Positions 10,994 through 24,030 of a stretch of 64,000 bases of DNA are shown here, in pieces. The notes below the pieces were generated by a model. The model had not been told where the DNA came from, ran no database searches, and saw nothing but the letters and a program-made list of their open reading frames with translations. Position numbers and translations under genes: made by a program. This stretch comes from Megalobrama amblycephala. Lineage: Eukaryota; Chordata; Actinopteri; Cypriniformes; Xenocyprididae. The stretch is taken from the NCBI RefSeq assembly GCF_018812025.1, contig NC_063051.1, positions 6,821,896-6,885,895 on the forward strand, in the 5' to 3' direction. Numbering within the stretch: position 1 is the first letter of the stretch; every line of letters begins with the position of its first letter.

Positions 10994-13900
10994 AAAGTAC
11001 TGAGCGTTAGTAACTCATCACTTGTTGTTTGTGCTACAGACATTGACTTATACCACAAATCACACGCTTTTGTTTTAAGCAGTTTTACTTATGATATTCA
11101 CCTTGTAGATGATAAAACAAAGAAAATCCCATAGACTTATATTGGAGGAGTGAGTCATATTTAGAGACAAGAATATTAATATTGACTTCTTTTTTGACAG
11201 CAGAGATGGCCAATACCAAGTTATCACAGTTTTACTGTAATGGGAGCAACAGCAACAACAACAGCAGCACTGTGACATTTTGCTTACAATTTGCTATGGT
11301 TAGCGAATAATAAAGTTTTTTACTTCTATACAAAAAAATATTGTCAACAACCGCAGCTGTCATGCCTCATTTCTATTTCAGGAACACTTAATGTGTGTGT
11401 GTGTGTTTGTGTGTGCATGCACGTTTAATACACATCTTGCTGAACTTTGCCTTTAGCGTGCGAAAGAATGAGAGAGATGTGGAGCAGAAAAAAGAAGAGC
11501 ATGCTCAAAAGAGTAAAATCTGCGCTCAAAGAGATGCGATCATATGTGAGGTGAAATCTACAGTAGGGCTTCAGCAAATGTCAGTGTGGAAGAATGAAAT
11601 GCTTTGAACGTGGGTTTACGCCTGACACTGCTATTCCAAAATTAAGAAGAGGTAAGAGAAGGGCAAAAACTTTGTAAAAGTTCTACATTCTGTACGGTGC
11701 CCTACCTTTACAAGAAACAAAGTCTATACTTTGAAAAATATATCTGCTGAAAATACATGCCTCTTAATATGAGCTGTCATATTGGAAGAAATACCTAAAA
11801 ATACCTGCTAAAAAAACTAGTGTACAAAGGTGATTATTTTCTTGTTTACACACTATAGTGTTCTGTCGGTTTACACAGTTGTTCCACAACAAAGCCAAAA
11901 CTCATATGTTTTACATAATAATTTGCCCTGCCAACTCATTGTCTCTAGGTTTATGTAACTGGAACACCCACAAAACACACACATCCAGAAACAGGCCAAG
12001 CCAGTTTGCCTTAGCAGGTCACATACATTCATGCACAGAAGTATGCAAAGCCAGTTGGCCATGTAACATAACAAGCATTCACTTCCTCAAATGTCTCAGT
12101 GTACATTCATAGTCAGTGTATACATACCTGCATTCTGAAGTCATGTTTGGAATGAAGTGCTAGCATCTTGCATATTACAAACAGTATTACAAAAAAAAGT
12201 ATGTGAAACATGCATTTTGGAACGTTTTCATTCAAGTGCATGCTACACTGTGGTCACATGACCTTATTAAGTTCCATGTTAAATTCAGCAAGTGACATAT
12301 AGTTACAGAAAAACATTTATTTTGAATTTCATTCCACTTTTGTATTAAAATGTCTTGGCAGCCCAATAAAAAAACATGTTAAAATGTTAAAAAAAATCAT
12401 GGCCAATAATATCACATTGGAAATGCAAGGTCAAGCACACTGCATTATAGGATACCATGGTTTTAATGGCCATGACTTATTTAATTACATATTTTAATAT
12501 TAAAAAATCTAACATTTAAAATAAATAAATAAACATTTTTCCCTTCAATAACTATTAGATTTGAATAAAATACAGAATATTCTGGAATCACAAAATGAGT
12601 TGTGGTTAAATCATATAATATCTCACTCTCAGTTTCTGTTAATAAAAAGTTTGAAAACAAGCAGTGTTGTCATAATAACTACCAAATGTATTAGAGGAAA
12701 TATCTTTTATGCCAATATGGGGGTGTATATATTGTGTTGCAGTCAAAAAGTTTGAATACCACTCTTGTATTTCATACTACATATTTTGCCGAATGTAGCA
12801 GATTATTTGGATGTTTTCTGCATACTAAAAGTTCTGTTAACTGTATACATACTTAATATAGTATAAAAGAAATAGTATGAGTAGTATGTTAGTGCGCTTT
12901 TCCGTGAGAATGTATGTTTGTGCAAAGAGCCGCATAAAAACTGTTGCATTTAAAACTATTTATAGGCATATTCACAAACACACACACTAGGGAACTCTGG
13001 GAAGTGCAGCTTATTCTGTTTTATTAATATTTATGTGTGCAAGTAAATACTATTTCAAATATACTGACATGAATGCTAACATAAAATGCAACATTTATTT
13101 TGCATCATATCATCAAGGTTCTTATTAATATCCAACCATATATACATGCACAAACAATTCGGTAACACTCTGCACATTATGAGTATCATGAAAAGAGGCT
13201 CCCATCTTTTCAGCACCACTGGCCTCTGACTCACCCAGAGGGGACGTAACCCATAGCAACACCCACAATGTGGAGACCGCTTGACTCTGAGAAGGATGTG
13301 CTGAGCTTTCCATATGATCATGCACACATGCATACATAAGAGGGGTTTAGAAATCATGCATGTCTAAAATAAAAGCAGTGACGTTTCAATTCACTTTGAA
13401 AGAAATGCAGAGAGAGAGATAGACAGAGAGAGGAGAGGGGGCTCCTGAAGCAGAAAGCACGGCTGCCTCTGTGGTCTGCCACTTTAAATCAGATGGCAGC
13501 GTCTGATGGCTCAATGTGAATGCTGTCCAATAATAGAAACAGTTTGGCGAGAAATACAGAGGAAAGAGGGCAAAGGAGAGATAGAGCGGGGAAACGAGGG
13601 AATAACAAGGGCATGCCAGACCTCCGTCTGAAAGCCACTGGCCTCAAGGTCTATCATTCTCTCTTCTGCTCTCTTTCTGGTTAAGAGAGTTGAAAGGTGC
13701 AGGGAAACGCTATATTCTCTCACCCCAAGAATAAAGTAAGCTGCCGGGGGCCTGTTTAGATCTCCAAATGTGATCTTAAAAGCTGCTTTGAGTCAAAGTA
13801 TGGCTAAAATTTGTTGCAGCCCCTTAATAACTGTGGAGAGTCAAACGAAGCAAAAGAGGCCTGCTTCTACTATGAAACCTGAAACAACAATCGGATACGT

Positions 13901-14184
13901 GAATCAATCACAATGAGATCTGAACATTTGGACTCTAGTCTCACATCACCTGGTGCTCTGGTCTAATCTAATCAGATCAAGCCACCAAGAGAAACTCCAT
14001 CCTTTCCATCATTTAGATTGCCGCCACAACATTTTAAGAGACATTCAAGCAGTTTGTCTTGGTTTAGCATACATTATGTTGGCATACTGGTTCATCATTT
14101 AAACAACAGGTCTAAGAGGAGAAGGAGGAGGAAGAGGACGTGGATATATTTCATGTGGATAGTGGGTCCAAAAAGCATTTGGAT
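10994..14184. other. Intronic DNA without recognised gene
   Basis: No coding or RNA gene was identified. A (GT)n run lies at about 11,393-11,420, a short GCA/ACA-rich stretch at about 11,245-11,270, and a purine-rich stretch at 13,400-13,440. Small open frames on both strands have no recognisable domain. Confidence 0.45.
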
Positions 14185-14682
14185 GGTTAGTTCACCCAAG
14201 ACTAGATCGCTTTTTATGATGAACAGATTTAATTTAGGCTTTTATTTACATATAAACATTGATCAGCGAACATAAACAGAAGCTCAGCCGAACCTGAATG
14301 AGGCGCGAGAACAAACCTCTTGCGGAACTTCATTGGTTCTCGCACGTCAAGCGAACATGCTTGAGCTTCCGTTTACCACAACTGATGTGTGAGTTGATGA
14401 ATGTTTATGTGAATAAAAGCCTAAATTCAATCTGTTCATCATAAGAAGTGATTAAATTTGGACTAAACCGCTCGATTCATATGGATAAGTTTTACGATCT
14501 CTTTATGAACTTTTTTAAGCGTCAAACAAAGTGGTAGTTGCATAGCTGTCTATGGAGGGACAGAAAGCTCTCAGATTTCATCAAAAAGATCTTCATTTGT
14601 GTTCCGAAGATGAACGAAGGTCTTTGATTTGGAACGACATGAGTAATTAATGACAGAATGTTCAACTTTGGGTGAACTAACC
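14185..14682. mobile_element. Non-autonomous element with 15-bp terminal inverted repeats
   Basis: GGTTAGTTCACCCAA at 14,185-14,199 is repeated in exact inverse at 14,668-14,682. The interior is partly palindromic: AGCTCAGCCGAAC pairs loosely with the segment around GTCAAGCGAACATGCTTGAG. It ends in the common GAACGACATGAG...AATGACAGAA sequence. Confidence 0.75.
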
Positions 14683-15230
14683 TTTTAAGCCATACTTCAA
14701 ATGTATGAATGTCATGGCATTAGAGACAAAATATCAAACCAAGTAGCATCTGTCTACATTGTGAACCATATATTTATTATCTATGATTGTATGCTTGTGC
14801 AATCTTTTTTTTTTTTAAATAAATGCCACTGGGTTTAAAACATTATCAAATGCAATGACATTTATACATTTTCAAAGTGTGACGTAGATGTCCAAATTCT
14901 GAGATCAATATATGTGTATACATATGGAGATAAGAGATGGTATTTACATCCTCAGATATAAAGGCAGTAGAGATCTCTTCAGCATGCCACCCATCTTTAA
15001 ACAGATGCTGACAAAAACAGATTAACCTTTCATGCTTCGTCATGCTTGTGTTTTCACTTAAAGGTTATGTTAAATGATGCGATTCCCTTTATGGGGATCT
15101 TAAACCGTCATTAACAAGCGTTAATTGCCAAATACTCAATACAGTTTTAGTTACAAATGGCTCCATCGCTGATAGGCAACATTCAAGTCCCGTTTGCATC
15201 ATCACCATAATAGCAGATGGGATGAATTAA

Positions 15231-15467
15231 AGGGATAGTTCATACAAAATGAAAATTCTGTCACCATTTACTCAACCTCATGTTGTTCAGTATTTCAATA
15301 TTTTGATCTGTTTCACACAAAAACCTATCCAATAGCGTCACAAGACTTGAAATATTGAGTATTATGGAGTACTAAATCAACTGATACTAGCTGAAATAAA
15401 AAGAAAGTCATACAGGTTTGGAACGACATGAGAGTGAGTAAATGACAGAAAAAATTACAGTGAACTA
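15231..15467. mobile_element. Miniature inverted-repeat element (about 240 bp)
   Basis: The left end has ATAGTTCATACAAAATGAAA then ATTCTGTCACCATTTACTCA. The right end mirrors it with GAGTGAGTAAATGACAGAA and AGTGAACTA. Fragments of the same family occur near 4,232, 6,370, 27,541, 31,600, 32,965, 39,045 and 55,320. Confidence 0.7.
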
Positions 15468-17539
15468 CACCTATAAACATCTGGTGAAGGTTTTGAATGC
15501 ACCTCCAGCAGAGGGTTTATTCAGCCTGCCAGTGAGGTGTCTGTGGAAAAGATTATTAAAACAATGAAGTATGTGATTAGCAACAAATGCTTGTGTCATT
15601 GCTCATGCCTCATTCGGGTCCGACTGGTTTTAAGTGAATGACGGACTGCAGACATTCTTGAGCAGTGTGTGAAACAAACAGAAACTCTTTGCTAGCAGAG
15701 TGTAAAACTTTCCGTAATCCATGTCCTGTCTGAATTCCAAAAATCAATTTTGGTCAGTTGCCCTAACGAAGAGAAAACAAATTAAACTCGGAGAACCTGT
15801 ATAATTAGTCTGGTTTCGGATTCATCTGACTCCAATCTATAGCGCATTTCTTCGGAGGAGTTTAGATGTGTTCTTGCATACAAAAACAGCACAATGGAAT
15901 GAAACATTACAAAACTGTAGACTATGTTTAACTTCACATGGCGCTTTCAATAGAATGCTCATGGACGGATACTCAAAAATCCTCAAACACGATGCAACTA
16001 GCTTCACCAAAAGGAACAATAATATTAGTTTTAAAAACCTGCATATTATTAGCAGGTACATAACATAAGTAGCCTGGATCATCTAAGGAACATCCATTAA
16101 TGGTTTATGGATGGCATAACCCTGTCTTCCACAGACTAAATTAAATATTAAGATCCATATAAAACAACAATATGATGCATCATTTATGACAACATAAGGG
16201 CAATTTCTGCTGAGCTCTGTAATTGTTTGGGACAACATTAAGGAGGTTTTGATTGAATGTATACCGATGGTGTAGACCTCTGCTGCAGTCAGCCGTGTCT
16301 AAGAGGAAACAGGGTCTCTGAAAACACACACACAAACACACACTCCTACACAAACCCTGTTAGCCTCAGAGAACAAGTCCAGATACTCGACAGCACATGA
16401 TGCAACATTCAACAACATCAATTTTTAAGAGGAAAAGAAAAAAATGTTTCTGGCTAAGCTGCATACTAATTAACGTGAACAGTATTTTTCTCACTTTCTA
16501 ATAGTGAAATCTTTATACATCCATTATAAATCCAAAACAAAGCTTAAAAAATGCTTAAAGCCCACTTCCAAGTCAATATGCCTCAAGTACACTTTCAATG
16601 AGTGTATGACTGTTTTGCACATTTTATCGCCCACCAGGTAAAAATCATATGCCCAATTGCTTAGAAAACTAAAAGCACACACCCTCTCATCAACAAACAC
16701 CACATTATTAATACATAACTATTATAAATAACTATTACCACAAATTTCGTGAGATGAGTTACAAGCTAAAATTACATTTTTTAGGCTATTAGTGTATTCT
16801 TAGGGAAAGTAGAAAAATAGAATAAATAAATAAATAAATAAATGCCCAGGTATTAAGCAGATTAAAGAAAAGTATGCAGAGATGCCACCTGTTATCAGCA
16901 TAAATGTTAAGAAGTCAAGTCATTGGTTACAGATCAATCTGTAGCTACAATTATTTGTTTACCTTTGTTGTAAATTGAAAATGACATAACACGGTATCCC
17001 TGATGGTCCCATCAGTCTGTGTAGCTCTTATCTTACTACTTAGTCTATCCATCCTACACTGGCATGGCATTTTTGACCCATGTATGTTCAGCTCTTAATA
17101 TTTATGACCTGTGCTGCCCTTCCACGTCAGCCCTGTTATCAGTCTCTGTCATGTTTAGGGAGACAGCCGTTCTGGATTACTGCAAGCGAGCAGAAAGCAA
17201 TGTCCCCGTGAGGACGTCTGCACAGGGGGGTTACATAATACTCCTTAATCCCCATATACTCTGTATGTGTATGTGTGTGCTACAGAAAGAGTGAAAAGTG
17301 TGTGTTTGACAGCGAGATAGAGAAAAAACATATGTCAGGGTGTCATGACACTGTCCACACCCAACAATATGTCTCCTTGTCCTACAGTGCTATGCCTTTG
17401 AGGCCACCGGCATAATTTTAATGTTAAAATACTATGTATTATCACTGAGTAGTGTGCAGAGATACCATTGAGCACTAAGCTATTTGTAGATTGATTACCC
17501 AACAAGCAAAAAACATTTTCCCAACATTGCATTTTAGTT
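15468..17539. other. Intronic DNA, mostly non-repetitive
   Basis: No exon or RNA gene is recognised. A short AAAT tetranucleotide run lies at about 16,815-16,842 and a short CA-rich stretch at about 16,325-16,345. Confidence 0.45.
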
Positions 17540-18240
17540 ACATCATAGTACTACATTTGAAGAGTTCAGATGCAAAAACCTCTAAGTCCATCTGACATGT
17601 TTTTTTTACCAGGTTCCTATGTTTAGGTTCAGTAATTTCACTTTAATGGCAATGAAAAGGTTATTAGTCAGTTATTGAAATGCCTTATTTTCAAAAATGT
17701 CACTTTAGGCAATTAATTGGTATTTAACCATTTTGACTGTCTTTTGCTGAAAAACCAGCTAAGTCCATGTGTGCTTTTTTTGCAAAAACCTCTAAGTCCA
17801 ACTCTTTGCACAACAAGACATAGTAAAACATCTGTTTCTGTCAGTTTTACAGCAGCAAAAGGAACACTGTTGTGTCCTGTCATTGCCACTGTAACAATGT
17901 ACAAAACACAATAAAAAAAAATTGCAGTTCGGCAATTGAAAACCGGCTTATACGCACATCGTCATTCATCTTGAAATTATATGATTCGATTTGCATCTTC
18001 TGATTTGTTCTTCTGTGGACTTGGAGGCTTTTGCTGACAAAGGGAAGTGGCGTTTAGCGGTTTCTGCCAACGAACCGGTTTTCTTAAAATAGCCTCAAAA
18101 TGTCCATGTTATAACATTTCAGCAACCTTATGAAAATACATATTTGGTATTTGTTATGACATCTAACATCTATCGCAATAATGATGAAGGGTAATAATTT
18201 CACAAAAAACTGAAGAAAAAAACAGTTGTGCTAGCTGGAT
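17540..18240. repeat. Probable interspersed repeat with internal direct repeats
   Basis: The phrase TGCAAAAACCTCTAAGTCCA occurs near 17,571 and again near 17,780, with a related CCAGCTAAGTCCATGTGTG at about 17,755. These repeated phrases and the lack of coding capacity point to a transposable-element remnant, whose ends I could not define. Confidence 0.45.
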
Positions 18241-19739
18241 CTGTGGCACAGTGCTCAATTTGTTTATCAACTAGTCAGACACAGAGAGGGCCGGAAGGAA
18301 AGTGCATTTGAGAAACAATAATTATTTTAGCAATTTTAATTGGTGCCACACTTTATAATATCAAGTCATATTCATAAGCACATTAATTTTGTTGCTGTGG
18401 TTAATCTCAGCATGTGTGGTTTGACACTGACTCTATCTGAGTATGCGTTCTTTTTACAATACACATGTGGGTACACATAGACTGTATCATCCTCATCTCC
18501 ATTATGTCATAATTATTTACATACATCACATCAGCACAGACTTGCCCTTGCCAGCATGACCAACTGTTCAGACAGCCAACTGTTGTTCAGCTCTTGTAGT
18601 GTGCATGCAGCAGGGCTCTGTGGGAAAGAAATGTTACGCCAGCGGGACCAACTTGGCATTGTGCCTGATTCTGTGTTAACCACAACAAGCAACAAGCTGA
18701 TTGTAGGGTTAGATCTTAATCGGTTTTTGGTATTTGTAGAGATGATTCTTTGTCTTTTGTATTTGTCCAAGGGCTATCAATAGATTACAAGAATTCAATC
18801 ATTTGTGTATGCGATCATTTTAAATTTTGAATTTACCTCTGTATATTTTCTTTCCCATTCAAACTCTTCTTTCAAAAAAAATAATATTTTAAATTAATGT
18901 TTTGCAGCTAGCAGCAGTATACTGTTGGCCGTTTGCATTATATTAAAGAAAAGTTAAAAGCTATAAAATACTTGTCTAAAATGAACACATTAACAGGCAG
19001 CTCTAATTTGTTTATGACGTGTTTATGGGAAAACAACAGAAATACCATATGAATGCTTTCTGTATGTGATGCACGTCTATAGTAGATGCCATGTCCAGCC
19101 TTTCCTTTAGGGATTAGAGCAAAAGAAATAAACTACACGCAGTCCACTCTTCCCCTATCGATTACTCAATCATGCCTCACTTCCCTCATTAGAGCTTCCT
19201 TTTACCTCTCAGTCACTCCATTTGCCTTCTCAAGGGTGCGTGTCACATTTCTTAGCTGCATTTTCCTAGCAAGCTTTTATTGCATGTCTTCCTTTCTCGT
19301 GATTATGTGGCATGTGGCCCAACAGTGGCAGACTTGAGGAGTGTTCGGGAATATTAGGAGTGTACCTTTTTCATGGAGCATCAGTTTTGTAATTGTTATC
19401 TAAAACTAAAACTATTATAAAACATTTTCATTAATTTAAATAAAGCTGAAATAAGATTAAACATAATTATTAGATGAAAAACTTATTCTGATTGAAAATT
19501 AGAACTAAGCGAAATAAAATAAGTTAGCACTAAAGTACTAAGTACTAAAGTAAAAATAAAATAAAAAATAAATTAAAGCTAAATAGAAATATTTAAAAAA
19601 AAAAAAAACTAATAAAAATGACAAAAGCATATAAAAATCACAAAAATGTAAACTAAAATTAGTTTTATGAAAACTGAAAATATAAAAATAAAAGCTAATT
19701 CAAAATATTAAAAAACTATAATAGTATGGAAATAATATT
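18241..19739. other. Intronic DNA; A-rich right half
   Basis: No gene is recognised. From about 19,400 to 19,739 the sequence is dominated by A-rich words (AAATAAAA, AAAAACTA), probably decayed simple sequence. Confidence 0.45.
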
Positions 19740-20256
19740 AAAGTCCCCCTGTAGTCAATAAATGTATCCCTTAAAACTCAACTTTGATCACCAAAATGAC
19801 ATATTTAAACGTTTTTTCCTATATCATTTAGTAAACGTGGATCTATGAATTTGCTGATTAGCTCCGGCTCCAATCACTCGCACAAGCTCAGATCCACTCG
19901 GTCAACCTACTGAGGTAAACACCGCACAATGTTTTTTTTTTTTCTTATCACGTGCTATACCGGGATAACCTGGATTCTCTTGAGACTGCTTCAGAGCGGT
20001 AATTGTTAATGATATGCTAAAGCCTGCCGGCACGTTGATGTGATTGGTTACAAGGTAGTTTATGACGTAAGAAACACCAGCGATTTCAAACCATGTTTTT
20101 GAAACTGTCTTTAGATCACTGCAGTTTTAAAGAGAAAATACTCAGCAATGGTGTTGACTTATCAGTTTGCACATGGTTTGTCTTAAAGTGTATTAAAAAC
20201 ACCACATAGCCATATAAACAACATTAAAAACTTGATTTTCACTACAGGGGGACTTT
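19740..20256. mobile_element. Non-autonomous element with 16-bp perfect terminal inverted repeats
   Basis: AAAGTCCCCCTGTAGT at 19,740-19,755 is exactly inverted at 20,241-20,256. It is 517 bp long with no coding frame. The termini match a fish repeat family I recall, but I cannot name it with certainty. Confidence 0.8.
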
Positions 20257-20316
20257 AAAATAACATTGTGAACCCTAAATGAGATCGTTAGCTTAGCTGA
20301 ATGTCCAGGTTGCTCC

Positions 20317-20363
20317 TGATACAATGAACATGAATGGTGAGCACATTCATGTTCATTGTATCA
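20317..20363. repeat. Perfect 20-bp hairpin with 7-nt loop
   Basis: TGATACAATGAACATGAATG at 20,317-20,336 is followed by the loop GTGAGCA and the exact complement at 20,344-20,363. Pairing does not extend convincingly beyond the 20-bp stem. Confidence 0.85.
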
Positions 20364-21453
20364 AGAAATAAATGAAGGGCAATAGCATTTGCCAAAGTCT
20401 CTCATTTAAGCTTCATACTCCAGATTTTCACTGTTATTATTGATTTCCTGGTTCCAAACACAGAAAAAAAAAAAGAAAAAAAAAAATTGGTTTGTGGAGA
20501 ACACCCCTTGATACACTCAACATCTCCTCTCAGATTCATTGATCTTGTTCTACAACATATCTGCCTTTTGTTATATGGCCACACCCCCTAACACACATCA
20601 ACATGAATAACACCCCCACATACCTGAAACCACACCCACCATAAATCACTCTCTTCCATGAAACATAAGCTCCTCCTAACAAATCTGCTGTCTTAACGCT
20701 GCCAAATACGAATTCCAGTGACGCCATCAGCACGTATGGCACCCAAAGAACACACACGCAACAGATTTTCCCAGATTCATTTCTTGAACGTGGGGCAAAA
20801 TCCATCGGTTTTATCCAGGCTAATGCTGGTAATTAACGCAGGACAAAAAAGCCACCACATGTGCCATTTGGAGGTGATACAGTATAATCCTTTGCACCAT
20901 AAACACAGCTGGTGATGCTGTTTTATGAGCAAGAGGTTAGTGTGCAGTCGTGTAGAGCTGGTCACATGCACCAGAGTCTAATACCCTAAAAGGTTGCAGT
21001 ACAGAACAGAGACAGATTTTGACATTTTACTGAGACACTGTATATAAAAAACAAATATGTATCATTTATGTGATTTAATAATATGTTGAATGTTTGTTGC
21101 AATGCACACACTCTGCACACTAGTGTTGCTCACTGGTACGGTAATATTGCAGTACATACCAAAGCTTAAGCTCAATTGCTGAATTGCATTGTAAACGCTG
21201 CATGAAAGTGAATATTATTTACAGTAATATTTTGAAAATATGCCATAACAACAACAACAATAATAATAATAATAGTTAAATAACTAATATAAATTAAAAA
21301 ATAATGACATAAGAAGTTACAGAATAGTAACTTAAAATGATTTCAAGGGCAAAAAAGACAATAAAAGTATTATTAATATCTTTTTAATTATTTGTATAAT
21401 AATAAAATTACTAATATTTTTTATTATTATTAATAATAATGTCTATGTAAAGT
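20364..21453. other. Intronic DNA without recognised gene
   Basis: Contains an A-run interruption at about 20,461-20,488 and AAT/ATT-rich simple sequence at 21,240-21,440. Open frames on both strands at 20,536-20,971 have no recognised domain. Confidence 0.45.
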
Positions 21454-21721
21454 GTTCCGAACTATGGAAGCTTGTTGTTGACTTTTTTTTTTCTCGCAAT
21501 TGTCATTCATCACCACACATTTCTGATTTTATCTCACAATGTTGACTTTTTTCCCAGAATTGCAAGATATAAACTCACAATTGGGAGTTATAACGTCAGA
21601 ATTGTGTGATATAAACTCACAATTGCATCTTATAAAGTCAGAATTGATTTTATTACAAAAAGTTGCAATTACCTTTTTTATTTTTTTTATTTCATGGCGG
21701 AAACAAGCTTCCATACAGAAC
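21454..21721. mobile_element. Inverted-repeat element with internal tandem units, copy 1
   Basis: The ends are inverted (CTATGGAAGCTTG at about 21,462 against CAAGCTTCCATACAGAAC at 21,704-21,721). The interior is a short array of ACTCACAATTG / GTCAGAATTG words spaced about 21-44 bp apart. The same structure lies at about 42,720-43,020, inside lrig2. Confidence 0.7.
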
Positions 21722-23766
21722 AGCCCCAGCAATCTAGGTAAATTAACAACAAGCATCCTGATATAATAATAACCTTACTGCACACAAACTATTGGTTTTC
21801 TGCATCTGTGGCAGCTCACAAAGTATGAGCAATCAGCAGGCACCACTAACTAGAAACTTCTGGCAACTTTCATTATAGATAAGTCAAATCCATTTTCAGC
21901 TTGTATTATCAGGAATATTTCATAGACAGGCAAGCAACTCTCATGGTGCAAGGTCTGACTGCAGCTCGGGTGAATTTCCATGCAAGGACGACTTCATCAG
22001 CGATGAATGAATTCGGGTTTCAATCAGGCCTTTGACAAGCTACTGTACTTGACAGTTCATTTGGTTGACATGCACCTGCCAACAAGATGGGATTAGCATC
22101 TTCAAAGGACAGAAAGAGGAAGTTACGAGTGGAGAGGATGAATAGATGGGGAACGAAGAGAAGCGGTTGAAAAGAGAGGAGAGAAACACTAATAAAGAAG
22201 AGTGGATGTGCATTGCGGTACGTGGGCTTCAGACACTAAATTCTTGAGTCTTAATTGTCAGGTTTTTGCTTTGCCACAGGCACGCATACTCCATGTTGAC
22301 GAACTCTCGATGCTCCTAGTTACACCAATACTGTTGATTGCAGAAGGCTGCCGGTGGTTAAATTAAGCTAATTAGTGCATTCGTGACATGTGCTGATTTT
22401 TTTCCATAGCTTGAACACAATACCACAAGGTCCCTTCCATCACATACTGAGGCTGCAATGATAATTAGAGGTTGCAGAGACATTCGGTACAAGGGGACAA
22501 ACAGTGTCTCTCTATTCCACAGTGGTTTATCACCATGTTTATCGATACCCTTTAAGTAAATAAGCTGGAACGGTGCCTATACATTGTTCATTAGCATGAA
22601 ATACAGTATGGCAGCAGACAGCGCAATAGGATACACGATGGCTAACACCTTTAAAGTAAGTGCTGATTCACAGCTTTGAAATGCAACTGGATCGTTTATC
22701 AAAATAAATTAGCGTGCTGGGGAATATTTAATAAAACGTTTAACTAAAGCTACAATAAGCTCATTAAAGTCAAAATGACACTATGCCCTGGCGTGCTATC
22801 CATTTAAAACAGTCAATCGCTGTTATTGCTCTAATTCTGAGTCACTGAGCTGCAAGGCCTCCATCATTTTAACATTCTTTATATGCCTGCTAAGGCCCTT
22901 AGGAGGTGATATTCCATGCAAGGAATGACTTAATTTGGCCCAGAAGAAAGGTTGAATTAACCTTTCATATGTTCTAATCAAAGGTTCGCTGTTTGGACAA
23001 AGCAATGCAGTTTCTCATTATATGAACAGTGGAATTGCAGGCTCTGGGTGATTTCCATTTCAAAGAGCTAAAACTGTTGCTGCAATTGCAATACTTCACT
23101 CCTAGAGAGATGAAACTATAACACAATTCGGGAGAACTATGTATCAGAATTGCTGTGAATTCCCACATCGACGCTGGCTCTGAAAAACAACAACGATGGC
23201 GTGCAGCCCACCTACAGTAGAGGAGCGAGGTTTGAGCACTGTCGATGGCATGCTGCGTTCAAGTTCTCCTGGGAAGTTCCTATTTACGGTTTAGAAACGG
23301 AGATTACGATATGATGCGTTTATTTAAGTGATTTTGGTCTGAATAAAATGGACCAGCTTGATTTATTTTTCACTTCCTGACAAAGACAAAAGGGATTTTA
23401 GTGCTAATTCAAAATAATGAAGAGCAAAAGAAGCACATTATCTGCAATCGATGCTTTATCTGTGCATTAATCATTCAGTTGTTCAAGTAAATCATTTTTC
23501 TCTGAAGTGAAGCAAAGTACACAAACTTTAAGGTCAATCTCCTTGTTAATGCTAATCTGCAACATGTTGTTAATTACCACAGGAAACACTTTCAACTCAT
23601 TCTTCAGTTTGCAAAAAAAAAGATTTTGTAAACAGTAAAACAAGGCAATGGGAGGCTATGATGCAAGGCATTGCGAGATAAATGTAAAAATATACACAGT
23701 TTAGAAAGTATAGCCACATAAAATTTAGAAGACAATTAGTTAAATGACAATCTAAAAAGAAAAATA
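21722..23766. other. Repeat-poor intronic block, possible conserved noncoding DNA
   Basis: About 2 kb without recognisable transposon ends, microsatellites or coding exons. It contains several homeodomain-type TAATTA and octamer-like words (for example GCTAATTAG near 22,366 and GATAATTAGAGG near 22,460). A regulatory role is only a possibility. Confidence 0.35.
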
Positions 23767-23767
23767 G

Positions 23768-24030
23768 GTTACACTCTAGATTAGGATCCAATTCTCACTA
23801 TTAACTATGACCTTTGCCTCAATAAACTCCTAATTACTGCTTATTAATATAGTTAGTAATGTAGTTGTTAAGTTTAGGTATCGGGCAGGATTAAGGGATG
23901 TAGAATATGGTCATGAAGAATAAGGCATTAATATGTGCTTTAAAAGTACTAATTAACAGCAATATCATTGTAATATGCATGCTAATAAGCAACTGGTTAA
24001 TAGTGTGAATTGGACCCTAAACTAAAGTGT
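23768..24030. mobile_element. Inverted-repeat element (ACACTTTAGGGTCCAATTC type), copy 1
   Basis: The left end (CCAATTCTCACTATTAACTA) and right end (AATAGTGTGAATTGGACCCT, then AAACTAAAGTGT) are inverted copies. A sister copy lies at 57,366-57,588 in the NLR-like gene. No coding sequence. Confidence 0.75.

Noticed and set aside
20317..20363. microRNA precursor
   Set aside because: The stem is only 20 bp, perfectly paired, with no extended lower stem; typical precursors are longer and imperfect.
21529..21766. 75-codon open frames on both strands reading ISHNSDVITPNCEFIS-like repeats
   Set aside because: The periodic peptide comes from the tandem CACAATTG words of a repeat element, which also occurs at 42,720.
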